Positions 31,718 through 44,790 of a DNA stretch of 64,000 nucleotides are shown one piece after another (position 1 is the first letter of the stretch; the number at the start of each line of letters is the position of its first letter). The notes beneath the pieces are model-generated. The model did no database searches, was not told the origin of the DNA, and worked only from the letters and a program-made list of their open reading frames with translations. The DNA is from Trichoplusia ni (taxonomy: Eukaryota; Arthropoda; Insecta; Lepidoptera; Noctuidae). Where the stretch lies: contig NC_039478.1 of the NCBI RefSeq assembly GCF_003590095.1, forward strand, positions 17,422,001 through 17,486,000, in the 5' to 3' direction. The position numbers were made by a program, and so were the translations under genes.

Positions 31718-34700
31718 AACGATGTGTTCATCGCCAGAAATTCTCAATATAGTGCATTCGCATACCAAGTTTTCACTTCACTTCTAATATATCACTAACA
31801 ATATTTTCACCCTAGTACCAACAACTTATACCATTATACTGTATCAGTTTAAAAAAAAAAATTGTTTGAAATAACTTTTGGTACTGACAGTACAGCGTGC
31901 AAAGCATTGTAAAGCAGATATGTAATGTAACTGTACATTTACAAATGGGTACCGGACGCAAACATTTGAACATCGCAGTACTGCCTTCGGGTGTTGTCAT
32001 ATGTAACAAAATATTAGCACTTATCTACACTTAAATAATTCCTACGTGCCTTTTCTGCTAAAACATAATTCATTTCAAAGATAATTTAGTAATTGTTTGT
32101 ATTTTAATTACACAGCAAATGAATCTCAGATGTCCAATTTAATGGAATTTATAGTCTAAGTCATTAGCTGTTGTAAAACTGTTTCACAATTTGTTTGCGA
32201 CAATAGCTACAATAACAATTTACTTGTATATTAAAAAATAAAATAAAAAAAGCAATCTGACTCGTTTTTAAGCCTACTTAGATAAAAAAATCTCAAAAAC
32301 CGAACATTAATTTGTAGCAGGTTTCCATACCGCAGAAATTCAGGATATTCAAAATATCTATGTCATACACAAAAATATATCACCCACGAAACAAGCAAAA
32401 CTTAACTAACTTAAAAAAAAAACGAGAAAAACAGCTTCCAATTCTAAACTTTTAAACTGAGAGAAATCCAACCGTTTTTAACGGTAGCAATTTCGAATCG
32501 AGTTTCAAAATATTGGCTGGACAACGAACAATGTACGTTCAACTTTTTCCCGTCCGTGCAACTTTCTACAGTTTAGCTAACTATGATCCTCGTAGTGTTT
32601 TGTTTACTGTACTTAGTTTCTCCTGTTATTGACAGCACCGTATAGCACTCTCCGTTTAAGCTTGTTTTATAAAAAGAGGTTAGAAGCAACCTTTTCCAAG
32701 TAAATATGCGGTAAGAGCTTTTTCTTACTGTATTATTCTTGGCTGTTATTGATTTGTTTTTTTTAATTTAGAGGTAAAATACTAGAAAGAATGTAAGAAA
32801 ATGCATGGTAAGTTGCTTCTTACAAGTTGCCAAAAAATCTAGTATATCTTGTATAAGGCTTCTAAGATGGTGTCTCAATAAAAGAAAAGAAAGAAAAGAT
32901 CCAGACCAAATGAATTAAAATACGGTCTACGATTCAAATAATTTATAAGCTTAAATCTATTTAAAAGCTTGAAATATTTCAAAAGAAACAAATCAAGAAA
33001 TAGTTTTCTGCTAAAACGTCGCAGCTGACGTAGCAATAAAATGTACTTCGTAGCAACTTCGTAGTCGTTTTTCTCTCGTAGAGGTAAACAACACTTGTCA
33101 GCGTTTACTTTCACACATATTTGTTTTAAGTTTCTGTTACATTTGCACATTAAGTTCATCGTTATTTTAAAGTTAAATAAACATGAAAAAATAACACATC
33201 GATCACAAAACAAACATCATGAATAAACTACGAATTAGTTGTGACCTAATTAGTTCTATTTGAATTAAATATTTACATAATTCGGTCAATTGAATAATGT
33301 ATGAAGTTCAATGTTTATCAAACATTCAAACAACAGTCATGAATGTGAATAATCTAGAAACTTTAATTCTTTTGTAGCATTTGGGTACAATATATTGTTA
33401 ACATTAGACCTCATTTTTTTATTATATCCTGCATATTCTTACAACTCTTCCTCTGGATACTATGAGCAGCATCTCCATTCCCCTATAAACACTCTACTTT
33501 TGGGAAACTCTTTTCGGAAAACACCATCCCTGGGAAAAGCATTACCCGAGATCACCATCCCTCGGGAATACGGGATTTCAATGAATCATTGCCCATAAGC
33601 CAGCGTTTGATGGATTAAATTGGCTACTGCCTCAACAATACCATCTGTATTACACAGATATGTACAACAATTGATCCATCTCCATGCAACGCCATCAAAG
33701 TTCAAAAGCTATAACGTTCACTTAATTATCTCCTGAATAATTCACAAAAGCTAATTCTGAAGGGTACGGAAAAGTGAGAAACTGATTTATTTCGTTCTAT
33801 TTAAGGGTTTCATCAAATGTTTATTGGAGATGTTTAATTAACAAAGTGAAGTGATAATGAAGACGGTTCCTCGTATAATCGTATGTGATGAGAAGGGTTG
33901 GAGAAGGTGCTTCATTATTTTTGCACGAGTGGAGGTAGGTTCTTGAGATGATAGTAATACGCTGAAGAAGATAGGAACATATTGAAAGGAAATATTTAAG
34001 TAAGCGATTTTATTGTCTTTTATATGAATTTATCTCACAGCGCGACAAAATGCGTTTAAAATAGTTTTATATCGGAATTGGTAGACATCATTATCATCAG
34101 CCTTGACAATCCCACAGTTTTGGTCTGTCTCCAAGAGACCTTTGAATCCTTTGAATCTTTTTCCTATCTTCTGCTTACCTCATCTTCGGCCTACCAATAT
34201 GTCATTGAAGTCTTAGAGGCGTCCTTATTAAAATATAATAAGAAATACAAACATCTTAAGAACATACACATTTAGGGTTACGTTACAAAAAATGAATTTC
34301 AGCATAAAATACTGTGAGAAAAGACTATTATTGGCTCTACCATTAATTAGGTCACTTGACGAAATAATTGCAAAACAATACAAAGATAATTATGAACGAT
34401 TCACTTCTGGCGTAAGTCGATATTGGACCTCATTTGTCCGTTTGATCGAAATTTAATTGGTTTACCACGTGATTGTCGGCGCCCACAACAATTTTACTGT
34501 TTTTCCAAAATTTGATGAAGTATTGTAATGGTAAGAATACATTTTTTTTTCTTTCAAACTTTATTAAAGTTTTAAATTCTACATGAGCCTCTTACTAATA
34601 GTTCATTTTTTACTATTTGCCTTTAATAGTAAATAAGGTATACCATAAAGAGATCAAATTAAAAGTCGAGCTAGTCAAGTAAATATCATGTTCAAAGAAA

Positions 34701-35027
34701 TCAGTGATTTTCATAAATCATTTCATTAGAAAATGCTTTCTGCTTGAGCGCGTTGAAAATCTTCGTTTTTCTTATTAAAACCTCGCTCGGGATCTAATTA
34801 TAGGAGGCAATGAACACCCCGGTGGAAATGTCAAAGTTTATAGACTTATGATAGGGCCTTAATTGTAATTTATAAATACATATTAAGAAACGAAAATGTT
34901 CCAAATTCCAATAAACGTATGTGTTGTGGCTCCAATTAGATATTTTACTTAAGTGTTAAATAGCAAGCAAAAGGAAACACGCTAAGTTCCTTGTTTACTG
35001 TTTGAAGGTAGCTACTTATCTATACTA
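31718..35027. other. Long non-coding stretch, no gene seen
   Basis: No gene or complete repeat was supported in 3.3 kb. Short frames (for example 32875-33213 minus and 33395-33598 plus) lack domains. About 33000-33080 has several CGTAGC strings like those in the MITE at 26121. Confidence 0.5.
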
Positions 35028-35277
35028 TCTATATACTAATATATAAAGCTGAAGAGTTGTATGTTTGTTTGTTTGAACGCGCTAATCTCAGGAACTACTA
35101 GTCCAAATTCTTTTTGTGTTGAATAGACCATTCATCGTGGCAGGTTATAGGCTATATACTATCACGTTGCGACTAATAGGAGCGAAGATACAATGGAAAA
35201 TGTGGAAAAAACAGGGCAGGTATAAATCATAATTTATATCTTCTAACCACGCGGACGAAGTCGCGGGCAACAGCTAG
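35028..35277 (+). mobile_element. Non-autonomous Helitron, complete
   Basis: It starts TCTATATACTAATATATAA after A (35027) and ends GCGGGCAACAG then CTAG (35274-35277) before T. These are the Helitron hallmarks: TC start, CTRR end with a preceding GC-rich hairpin region, insertion between A and T, no target duplication. No coding sequence. Sister copies are at 44567, 53036 and 55998. Confidence 0.85.
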
Positions 35278-36969
35278 TTATAATATGTTCGTCGTTTTGT
35301 AATGAGTAATCTAATATATAAATTGATCAAATAACAGTAAATGGAAATAATGTATGACGTCTCTTCTGTACATAAACTTTGCACAAGCGTTATTTTCGTC
35401 TCCCCTAATCTTTAGGACAGTTTATTTTTGTCAATTTTGAATTATGTATCTGTCGGGCTATAATGTTTTTTTTATCATATCATCAACCTTTTTATACTAC
35501 TCAGGCAATCCTGATAAATTTACTTAACTAAACCGTTATTTAGTAAAACTTATTCTAACTCTAAATGTAACATAGTAAAATAATAATCAAAATCCGACGA
35601 TTTCTACTCTTATACTAAAACCCTAAAACCACAATTCTCAGTAAATCATATCCAGAAACCTATATCCCAAAAACTTGGGTAAACATGCTCGAATGAATTA
35701 ATCGGTCGATCGCCCGCTTTCGCTCCGCTGGGCTAAGGCATCGTGTGTCCGTTAATAGTGCTAAACCGATCTCTGATGGTGTGAATCGGAGATGCCAATT
35801 TCCCATTACTTTGGTAAATTGATGTCCGATTCATACATGCGAAAACAATGTTTGTTTATGATGGATTACTGGAGAATACACTTAATAGTGAATCAATGTG
35901 GGCGTCTATTCGAGTTAATATATTATTGGTATTATTTTGAACCAATTTGTAGACTCAAAATAACTTTCTGTTTATGTATTTGTATTGTAAGATAGTATAC
36001 ATTTTGAACACGGAATTTTTGATTTTTTTCTCACTATACCCTAACCTTACCGGATGATCACTTTATCCTATTGTCAAAACTTGACTACGATGCAATGTAA
36101 AAAGAACTAACAACGAATCACAGTGCTTGGCCGGTCATTAATAAACTTTTTGTTAATCAAAGTCTAAGATTTTAGTATACATATTTTTTCCTATAAAAAT
36201 AGATACTAGGAACTAAACTAAATGGATAACAATAACAGCAACACATACCACTTGAGAGTAGGCGGAGGGCATTAGTGTAATACCACAATATATTTGTCAG
36301 TTCGACGCGGCGAACGCACCTGCGTCCTATATTGATTGCATGTTCAATATGCCTAAATTCATCATTCATCCTCTTGATATTAAAAAGAATAAATAAGTGT
36401 ATGGACATAAACAAGACAAAAGACAGTTTTATATCAACGGCACAGCAGTTTTTAATTGTCCGTGTGAGGATTCTGAGGGTTATGAGGATCTGAAAACTTA
36501 AAAGAAAGTAAAAATAGTATGTGCTAAACACATGTTACGTATGTGCTAAATACCAGTACATGTTTTCCCTTCTTAATGATGATGCCCTTTGCCTGATCTC
36601 TTTTCAGGTTGAAAAACTTATCAACGTTAAAATCGAAGATCACGATGTTGTATAAAACTACGACTTAATTAACTCAAACTGTATTTATAACTAAGAGACA
36701 TTTAAAATTTCCTTAATCTAACAATTGCAGTAAGTGGGGCTTTTTGCGTCATAACTTTGTGTCTGGAAAGTTCGTTTTAAAGTATTATATAAGTCCAAAG
36801 TAGCCAAGTTAAAGGAAGTCGCAACAACTACTTAAATATGTTTGCTGCTCGTTCCTTCAAACTTATATTTTATGGCTTCAAGTACAAATTTGAATTTTAA
36901 AGTAAACCGTAAACAATTTCTGTTTATCTTTTTTTATTGTTTGGCGGTGGGAAGGCGAATTCAATGACT
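35278..36969. other. Non-coding stretch, no gene seen
   Basis: AT-rich. The 119-codon minus-strand frame at 36172-36531 has no recognisable motif and is not called. Confidence 0.5.
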
Positions 36970-37159
36970 GCACGGATAGCCGAGTGGTTGAAGTCATCAC
37001 GTCAAACCCACAGTGCGCGACGTATCGCGGTTTCGATACCCGCGTAGGACTATCGTTTGTGTTACTGGGTGCCTTTGTGTATGTGAATTGTATGTTTGTG
37101 AAACCCCCTGCGACACAAGAATTAAATTCCTTAGTGCGGGAGTCGTTAAAAAAACAACT
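36970..37159 (+). mobile_element. tRNA-derived SINE, family B
   Basis: The head GCACGGATAGCCGAGTGGTT has a textbook A box (TAGCCGAGTGG). A B-box-like GGTTTCGATACCC follows at about 37029. The body ends 'gtgcgggagtcgtt' and an A-run. Several small frames on both strands here are by-products of the SINE. Confidence 0.85.
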
Positions 37160-38403
37160 TTTAAAACTATACCTATAGGTATGACCATAAAACATTCTAT
37201 GAAATTGATGCTGCTTGACGGGTATAAAAAGTCACAGGTATAATTTCACACGGTAATGTCATGTTTATAACATAATAAACTTGTGCCTTTCCTAGAAGTA
37301 TATGATCGATATTTTTATTCATGTCAGGGAAAAAATAGTAGCTTATTTAAAGCATTAAGCAACACCGATGCCTTACTAGAAATGTACTTATTAAATAATA
37401 GTAAGACTGTTGCTTTATTATTTGTTGGCGTCAACACGCGTACACTATAATACGTCTCACGACACTGGCTGTCCTGGCCAAAAATCAGTCAGGACGTTGT
37501 TAAATTAAAACAAATTCATATTCAGATCATATTAACAAATAGTTTAAAAAATTTATCTTGTAATCAAATTCAAGATCTTTCATCTTGCCTATTTATCTCA
37601 GCTTACAGAAATACGTGAATAAATTCCTTGTTCCCAATACAGATACATTGCAGTCAGAGATAGTGAAACTCTATAGTTTTCTGCGAACCAATCAGACTGT
37701 TTGATTAGAATAGCTGCGAGTAAACAATTTTATGTTTTGACTTCGGCTCCCGATAGTAAAACTTAGGGTCGTATATCAAAACCAATCTTAGGATTTATTT
37801 ATATTTGAGACAGCTTAGACTTGTCATGAGGCATGAAGTATTTTTGTTTACAAAAGTGGATACTATTGCTTATTTTGCTGTCCAATTTGTTGTGTCTATT
37901 CAAGTTTATTTTTGATACATAGGCATTATTAATACTGATAATTTATTTTGATATGTGTCAAGTGAACAATGCATGGAAGGTAGAACGGAAAAAGGAATAA
38001 CAGGAATTTTCTTTTGTGTATGCTCATGTGTTGTTTGTCAATTAGAAATAACGACAAATTCAATAATGCATGAAAAGCTGGGTTTGTTAAAAGTACGTAA
38101 TTATATGCTTTTGAGGAAAAACACGTGTGTAAGCAAATAGATACACATTTTCTTCTTCCTTCAGGGAAAACACGTGATTCAATGTAATTGGATATTTGAC
38201 TGAAGGAAAATATAATTAATTCTTCAGATAAATGTTCAACAATGTTGGACCCCTTTTTCTTTTGACATAAAAAATGAATATTATGAAAATAAGTTGAAAT
38301 CTCATGCAAATAACACTTTTTAAGGGAAAGTGGCGTCATTAGCTCGTCCAAATTGCGATTCCATGTTTTATCACATTTGAGGCATTTTCTTTTCTCATTC
38401 TTA
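37160..38403. other. Non-coding stretch, no gene seen
   Basis: AT-rich. The 182-codon minus-strand frame at 37929-38477 extends into the SINE B copy at 38404 and shows no domain. It is the longest unexplained frame here and is not called as a gene. Confidence 0.45.
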
Positions 38404-38520
38404 GTCCAGTGGTTAAGGTAACCACAGCAAGCCAACTGTGCGCGACGTGTCGAGGGTTCGATCATTGAGTAGGACAAGCATTTGTGTCCACTGTACGTTT
38501 TCTATAAGCAAGTGTGTGTT
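38404..38520 (+). mobile_element. Degenerate SINE family B copy
   Basis: CCAGTGGTTAAGGTAACCAC, GTGCGCGACGTGTCGAGGGT, then 'tcgatcattgagtaggacaa' follow the order of the copies at 36970 and 42090, with an eroded A box and no intact tail. Confidence 0.65.
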
Positions 38521-38587
38521 TAGCTCACACTACCATACATTTCACTTTCTTAAGTGCTTTTAATCTTCCTTACTTTTTAATGACGTG

Positions 38588-38930
38588 CTATAAGCTATAA
38601 CCGCATAAGTGATTCGATCACAGGTTAAGCTATGCTTGACGCGGTTAGTCCGTAGATGGGTGACCATCTTTGTCATAACGAGTTCCTCCGTGTTTCGGAA
38701 GGCACGTTAAATTGTGGGTCCCGGCTGTTATTCCTACATCTTTGACAGTCGTTACAGGTAGTCAGAAGCTTGAAAAAGTCTGACAGCCAGTCTAACCAAG
38801 GGGGGCCCAGGTAACTGGGTTAAGGAGGTCAGATAGGCAGTCGCTCCTTGTAAAACACTGGTACTTAGCTGAAACCGGTTGGACTGGTAGCCGACCCCAA
38901 CATAGTTGGGAAAAGGCTAGGCCAATGATG
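38588..38930 (+). mobile_element. 5S rRNA-derived SINE, complete, with 16-bp target duplication
   Basis: The head matches the internal promoter of 5S rRNA: CGATCAC...GTTAAGC at 38615-38630, CGCGGTTAGT at 38640-38649 and GATGGGTGACC at 38655-38665, in 5S order and spacing. An unrelated body of about 250 bp follows, ending AACATAGTTGGGAAAAGGCT and GATGATG. The element is bordered by a perfect 16-bp repeat, ACTTTTTAATGACGTG, at 38572-38587 and 38931-38946. 5S-headed SINEs form the SINE3 class. It is non-coding, transcribed by RNA polymerase III and moved by a partner LINE. Confidence 0.9.
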
Positions 38931-38946
38931 ACTTTTTAATGACGTG

Positions 38947-41175
38947 ATAAAACCGAAAACAGTATTTAATATTTTTTGAGAATCTGTCTGATGGATTAAA
39001 CAGATTTCGTTATTATATTTAGTCAAATACCCTTTAACAATGACAATATCGAACGAACGGTTTATAACAGAATGTTAATCATTAATATGCTATTGCGTTT
39101 AGAAAATAACCCGTCTGACGTTTAATTATTAATTAAATGACGGCTAAATAATACGGCGTAGTTAGTTATTATGTGTGTACTGGTTATTTCAGCACCTATA
39201 TTAATTATTATCTATGAACACGGTGTAGGTACCTATTAGTTAATATTATAGGATTAAATATCTTGTGGAATAGCAGGTTCCAGCACGTCTATATGTTAAA
39301 TTATTTTAAGCATTTACGCGTAATTTCGTCCGTAGATATGAAGATATGTAAGTGGGTTTTAAATCGGATGAATATTTTGAGCGCACGAAACTTGTTCCTG
39401 GTTTTTTAACATATATTGCATTACTGCTGTGCCTCTATTTTATATGTACTAAAGTAATAATAAATATCCTATGTCATTCAATATAGGCCCATATAACCCT
39501 GATATATTTTTCAAATCGGTTTTATTATTTCTGAGAATAGAGCGAGCAAAGACACAAACAAACTCTTCCACTTTATAATAATGAGTATAGATATCAATAT
39601 TACAAATGAAAAAGACAGATGGGACAGACATTACACAGCTTACTAACTTACTCCAATCATTATAAATAATGAGAAACGTTAAAAAAAATCTTACGCTTTG
39701 ATTATTTTATGTAATTTATTTTTGCTCTCGTTATATAAATCAAAATAAATTATTTGTGAATATCAAACATCATTTTAAAAGACAACAACGCAAAGAACCA
39801 AAGAAAAATAATAATAATTTTATAACAAATGGTTTCAAATTTTCAAACAAATTAAAGTCGAATCACGAATCATTTTGAATTATCATTGTAATCTCAAACA
39901 TCTGGCTATATTAAAGCCAATTAATTTTCACGATGGCTTGGGACAATAAATTAAATTATTTAAAATTCACAAGGCTGGCTGTTTGTCATGGAAAAAAGGC
40001 AATCTGAAAGTAATCAAACGCCGTGAGTTAATTAAAAAGAGGTGTGACGTGACTTGGAATATGACTACGTCGTAAGGAATTGAGGGTATTTAATAGTGAC
40101 GGTTCCGTACCCAAGGGACATCAAAAAAAAAGTACGGGACCCCATTCCTTAGTTACCACAGTCTGTCCGCCTGACACCAGACTATATCTCATAATACTTT
40201 ATAATTAAACAGTTATTTTTATTACCAATGATATTTTCCTTTTGCCAATGCAATTCGCAATTAAAGGAGCACCTACCCTATGTGTTTAACCCATTAACAT
40301 AATATATTAATGATTAGCCTTGAAAGGGTCACCAACAAAAACAGTCCTATTTTTAAATATTCAGAGTTTAAAACAAAACTCTGTTATCTTTTGTAAATTT
40401 GTAACACGCATACATTACCAAAATCGTATGTTTTTGAACAAAATGTATAATATTACAATATTTGGTGTAATTAATGTTGACGTAAGCGTAATAACCACAT
40501 TTTACGAAAAGGACCTCTAATTATAAGTGCAGTCAACCCCGCAGCTTTTGTCACGAAGTTATTACAAAATAGGCCTTATTGCCTTTCAATAAGAGTCCTG
40601 GGAATAGCAAAGTTGTAACATTCGAGTGTCGTCGACTGTACTGTGGTGACGGCGACAGAATGATAATATTTAATGTTTTGAACATTAAATATTTTTCGTC
40701 ACCAAAATAATGTTGAGAAATGTTTAATTTTTATTTGTGTTCTTTTTACACGAAAATATTAAAATTATTTTCTGTTTTTTTTTTTTATATTAGTTTGTAA
40801 TTGAAGAAATAGTTTCAAGACTTGAGTTTAAAGAAACTTCAATCGTAGTTTAGAATTTGAATTAGTAATATTGTTCGACTGGGTATTTTGAATAATTATT
40901 TCTCAATTAATAAGAAAAAAAGTGGCCATTTGAAATTTAATTTAAAAACTGAAAGACATTCCTTCTTCCAAATGATCGATCATTGATTGCCTATAAAAAG
41001 ATAGTGTTAAAGTTATAGCCATCAAGAATAAAGTATTCTTTTATCCAGAAAAGTTAATTTTGTAAATATTTTTTAAATTTAAAGCTTATAAAAAATGCTA
41101 TTCTATAGTTTAGAGGAAGGCAACAATAAAAAAATAGCGTTTATTCAATAAGAACTGGGAAGGTCATTGGATTTA
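38947..41175. other. Non-coding stretch, no gene seen
   Basis: AT-rich sequence. About 40145-40215 is a copy of the 'accagactatatctcataa' dispersed repeat. No gene could be supported. Confidence 0.5.
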
Positions 41176-41386
41176 TAACTGGTTGTCAGACTTTTCAAGC
41201 TTCTGACTACCTGTAAAGACTGTCAAAGATGTAGGAATAACAGCCGGGACCCACAATTTAACGTGCCTTCCATAACACGGAGGAACTCCTTATGACAAAG
41301 ATTTTCACCCATCTACGGACCAACCGCGTCAAGCGTAGCTTAACCTGTGATTGATTCACTTATGCGGTTATAGCTTAGCCACGACA
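41176..41386 (-). mobile_element. 5S-derived SINE, 5' half
   Basis: Reverse-strand copy of the first 200 bp of the 38588 element, with the reversed forms of GGGTGA, GCGGTTGGTCCG and GGTTAAGCTACGCTTGACG. The 3' tail is missing, so the left breakpoint is a deletion or later rearrangement. Confidence 0.85.
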
Positions 41387-42089
41387 TATTTTATTCTACT
41401 TACAGAATTTCGTTTCATAATTTTAATTCATTTCATATAATCTGTATGTTACCAAATTGTAGGAATTCGATTAAATCTGAAACCAACACGACCCTTTATG
41501 GTAAAACTCTATAATGATACTGGCCGCTTACGTTACTCACGTCTAAATTACTTTAGTCTTAGATAAAACAAGTTTGTTAACAATATTATTATCTTAAATT
41601 ATAATACTGTTTATGTAACATTTTCGTGAGTTTAAATCGGCTTTATGAACTGCAACACTTCGTTCCAAGTTTAAAGTACTTATGAGATACTTCAGAATGC
41701 TTCGGAACGTATTACTTTGTACTTCAGAAATGTGTTCAGTTAAATAACTTGGAGGTTGTATGGTGGGATTGTACTTGTTATATTTTATATTCATCACTTA
41801 TCGGTGTCATTGCTGGTATATACGTCGGTGTATTCGAGGTCTTATAAGAAAGAAAATTAAACAGATACAAATAAAATTATGAGTATGAGTAAAATTATCA
41901 GTACATCTAATTATAAGTGCTAAATGAATATTAGACGAAATTAAGTAATTTTAAAATAAAACAATGAATACAAAATTGTAAGAAATAAAATATGCAACAA
42001 AACTATAGAAAGCTCACTTAAAGGGCGCGTAAATATGTCAAGTTCTATATCGTTTAGGTTGTTATAGTCTAAATGTCTATATTGACTGA
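41387..42089. other. Non-coding stretch, no gene seen
   Basis: About 700 bp of AT-rich DNA. The minus-strand frame at 41594-41797 is unrecognised. Confidence 0.5.
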
Positions 42090-42258
42090 TCACGACGTGT
42101 CGCGGGTTCAATCCCCGCGTAGGACAAGCATTTGTGTGATCCACTAACGCTTGTTCTGAGTCTGGGTGTCTCTGTGCACGTGATATGTATGTTTGTAAAA
42201 CCCCCCGTGACACAAGGATTAAATTTCTTACTGCGGGAGTCGTTTTAAAAAAAAACTT
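42090..42258 (+). mobile_element. tRNA-derived SINE, family B, lacking its 5' head
   Basis: It starts within the head at CACGACGTGTCGCGGGTTCA with a good B box (GGTTCAATCCCC). It continues through 'gtctgggtgtctctgtgc' and ends 'ctgcgggagtcgtt' plus an A-run. The minus-strand 90-codon frame at 41941-42213 is derived from it. Confidence 0.8.
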
Positions 42259-44566
42259 TCATTGCATCCCATATGTCACAAAGATGGTAGAAAATGTTAT
42301 AACAAGTCAAAGATGAATATCAAGGGCACGCAAAAATTTGTAAAATTTGTAATAATATGAAGGTCATTGAAGGTTATACTAAAATTATTTTTTTACGTCA
42401 ATCAAACACCTCATTATCCCGACGTTTCATTCGTTTCCCTATAGAACTCATTTTTATCCAAATTGTATTTTTCATTCCTTTGTTTACTGAAAATGAAAAT
42501 TGTCCGGCGATTATGTAAATTGTAATTTATTGAGAATTTTCTTTGAATTTTGTTCCCGAAACGTTTTTTTTTTAAGGTAACATGAATTATAATAAAATTA
42601 ACTCAACTAATGTGATCCGGCCAATTTTTTTAGCCTTTGCGGAATTTGTGTTCAACTGTTTAGTATGATTTTAACTTCAATTGTTAACATTTTTTAAGCT
42701 TTTACCTATATTATTGGTACTTATTTATTTCATCTAGATAGCAATTTGCAATAATATTGCTCGCACTTATGATAAACGCGGTTACTGGAACCTAACAACG
42801 TAACTATTAAAATGTAAGTAAATAGACTGGACAAAAAACACACAAAGCATTAATTCACTTATTGGTATTTTTTTTCAATCTCAACTTTATTTCGATTTTC
42901 AGTTACCACTTTGCAAGAAACCGCTCCCGCTTACGCTCATCGCGTTTACTGTGACCCCAAAACGCGAGCGACCATTAGTGTGTCAGTTTGCTGGCGTGTG
43001 AACAAATACACAGTGTTGACCATCGGTATGTGTCATTGTGTAAAGACCACGATTTTACCTCTGATGGCTAGCTGCCGGTCACGGCCTTTCCAATGAGGTC
43101 ATATTGTGTGGATTATTATAGCGATTTGTGCACCCTGTACGGGTCATCGTGATTTCAGTAGTCATGTAGCTGTCACTCGACTAACACAGAATGGAATATG
43201 TACTAAGTACATAAATTTAAATCATGGGGGCTTTTACTTGAGCCCCATGTTTAAAACTTTAAGCAATGTAAAAATATCTTCTCCAAACAAAAATTACAGA
43301 ACTAAACTTGTATTTTTTTATCTAACCTAATGGCAGCCATGTTTAGTGAAAAATAACATAGCAACAAGAAAAATTTTGAAGTTTTTAAAGCATCTGTTTA
43401 AAAAAAAGGGAGTAAATTATCGGTGTGGATAGCAGGTGTTGCCAGATATTTAAAATTCTTTTAATTTATTAGCTTTTTCTTTCCTCAGTTGACGTACAAT
43501 CTGGTGTTAAGGTTTCAAACTTTTGACCTAGCAATCGAACGACTATCATTCTTACTACGTAAACTTTATTGATAAAGTATTATTTATAGAAACAAATATG
43601 GCAACTTCTGCCATAGTGCTAGTTTCGTTTTCACAAAACTAATACTATCAAACTAAGATCAAAGTTTCATAATACATCAATATTTGTTCATCGGAGATAT
43701 CAAACGTTCATATATGAGAGCTTCGACGATATGTGTCCTTATCATATTAAATCACTTAGTTTCAAACTAAATAATTAACAATTAAATAATAAAGCGTTAA
43801 TAACTTGTCTAACTAACTGTAATGACACAAGAAAGATAATTAATTAAGAGTGACTTTCTTAGAATTGATTAATTATATTAAGTGATACTAAATTCTATTG
43901 AATTTTGAATTAATTATTTGATATTTAGTAACACTTGGGTGATTTATTCATGATTATTTATTAATTTATGGTCTTGATAACATTGTGCTAATGATTCCCA
44001 AAATTAATATTATTAATGCTAAAATTGATTTATATTTTTACCGACCCGTAAAAAACGGTCGGTCTGTCTGTCTGTCCGTTCGTAAGTTACCAGGCTGTAT
44101 CTTATGAACCATGACAGCTAGAGAATTTAAATATAGATCAAGGTAAAGCAACGATTGTTACGGTCATCGATTTGTTCGTGGGGGTAAAATTTGAGGGACA
44201 GCTCCCACAAATGTATTTGTCACCAAACCGATTTGCTTATCTGCGTGAAACCTTCTGATGCTACCTACTAGGAATTGACTGATTGCTATTCGTTTTCGTT
44301 TGGCAAACAATCCCACTTTTGCGGGAAAGCCGTTAAAACTTAGAGACTATTAAAAAAATATGAAAGTTAAAAAATCACCAGTTGCACACTTCTACATTAT
44401 GTAGATGTATCGGAAGCTAGTTCTTTATTTAACAGCTATTTCACATGAAATGAAAAACAGAACCATATCGGTCCATCCAGCCCGACGTTCTGAGGTAAGA
44501 ACGAAAAACAATACTAAATAACTTAAGACCTCCGTTTTCAAGTCGGTTGAAATAAAAATGAATCTA
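42259..44566. other. Non-coding stretch with a GC-richer patch
   Basis: No gene supported. Around 42900-43150 composition is richer in G/C than the flanks, with two successive short frames (42911-43096 and 43106-43330) after a TTTTCAG acceptor-like string at 42902; neither resembles a known family. About 44060-44130 is a GTCTGTCTGTCCGTTC-type dispersed repeat. Confidence 0.45.
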
Positions 44567-44790
44567 TCTATACTAATATAAAAGCTGAAGCTCAGGAACT
44601 ACTAGTTCAAATCGAAAAATTGTTTTTGTGTTCAATAGATCATTAATCGAGAAAGGTTTTTGGTTGAAAGGCTATAAACCATCACGCTGCGACTAATAGG
44701 AGCGAAGATACGATGGAAAATGTGGAAAAAACAGGGCAGGTATGAATCATAACTTATACCCACGCGGACGAAGTCGCGGGCAACAGCTAG
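44567..44790 (+). mobile_element. Non-autonomous Helitron, complete
   Basis: It starts TCTATACTAATATAAAAGCT after A and ends GCGGGCAACAG then CTAG (44787-44790) before T. About 30 bp shorter near the 5' end than the 35028 copy, through loss of the 'ttgtttgtttgaacgcgct' tract. Confidence 0.85.

Noticed and set aside
31284..31752. Two overlapping frames rich in Ser/Thr/Leu/Tyr
   Set aside because: Both are frame-independent translations of the 14-bp minisatellite.
36878..37243. Cluster of five short frames on both strands
   Set aside because: All come from SINE family B at 36970-37159; the A and B boxes explain the sequence.
37929..38477. 182-codon minus-strand frame, the longest after the two genes
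   Set aside because: It has no domain, an irregular composition and runs into a SINE B relic. Conservation data would be needed to revive it.
38610..38670. A 5S rRNA gene
   Set aside because: Only the internal-promoter part matches; the flanking 5S ends are absent and the unit has a SINE tail and a target duplication.
42902..43330. Two consecutive frames after an acceptor-like site in a GC-richer patch
   Set aside because: Different frames, no donor-acceptor pair joining them, and no family resemblance.
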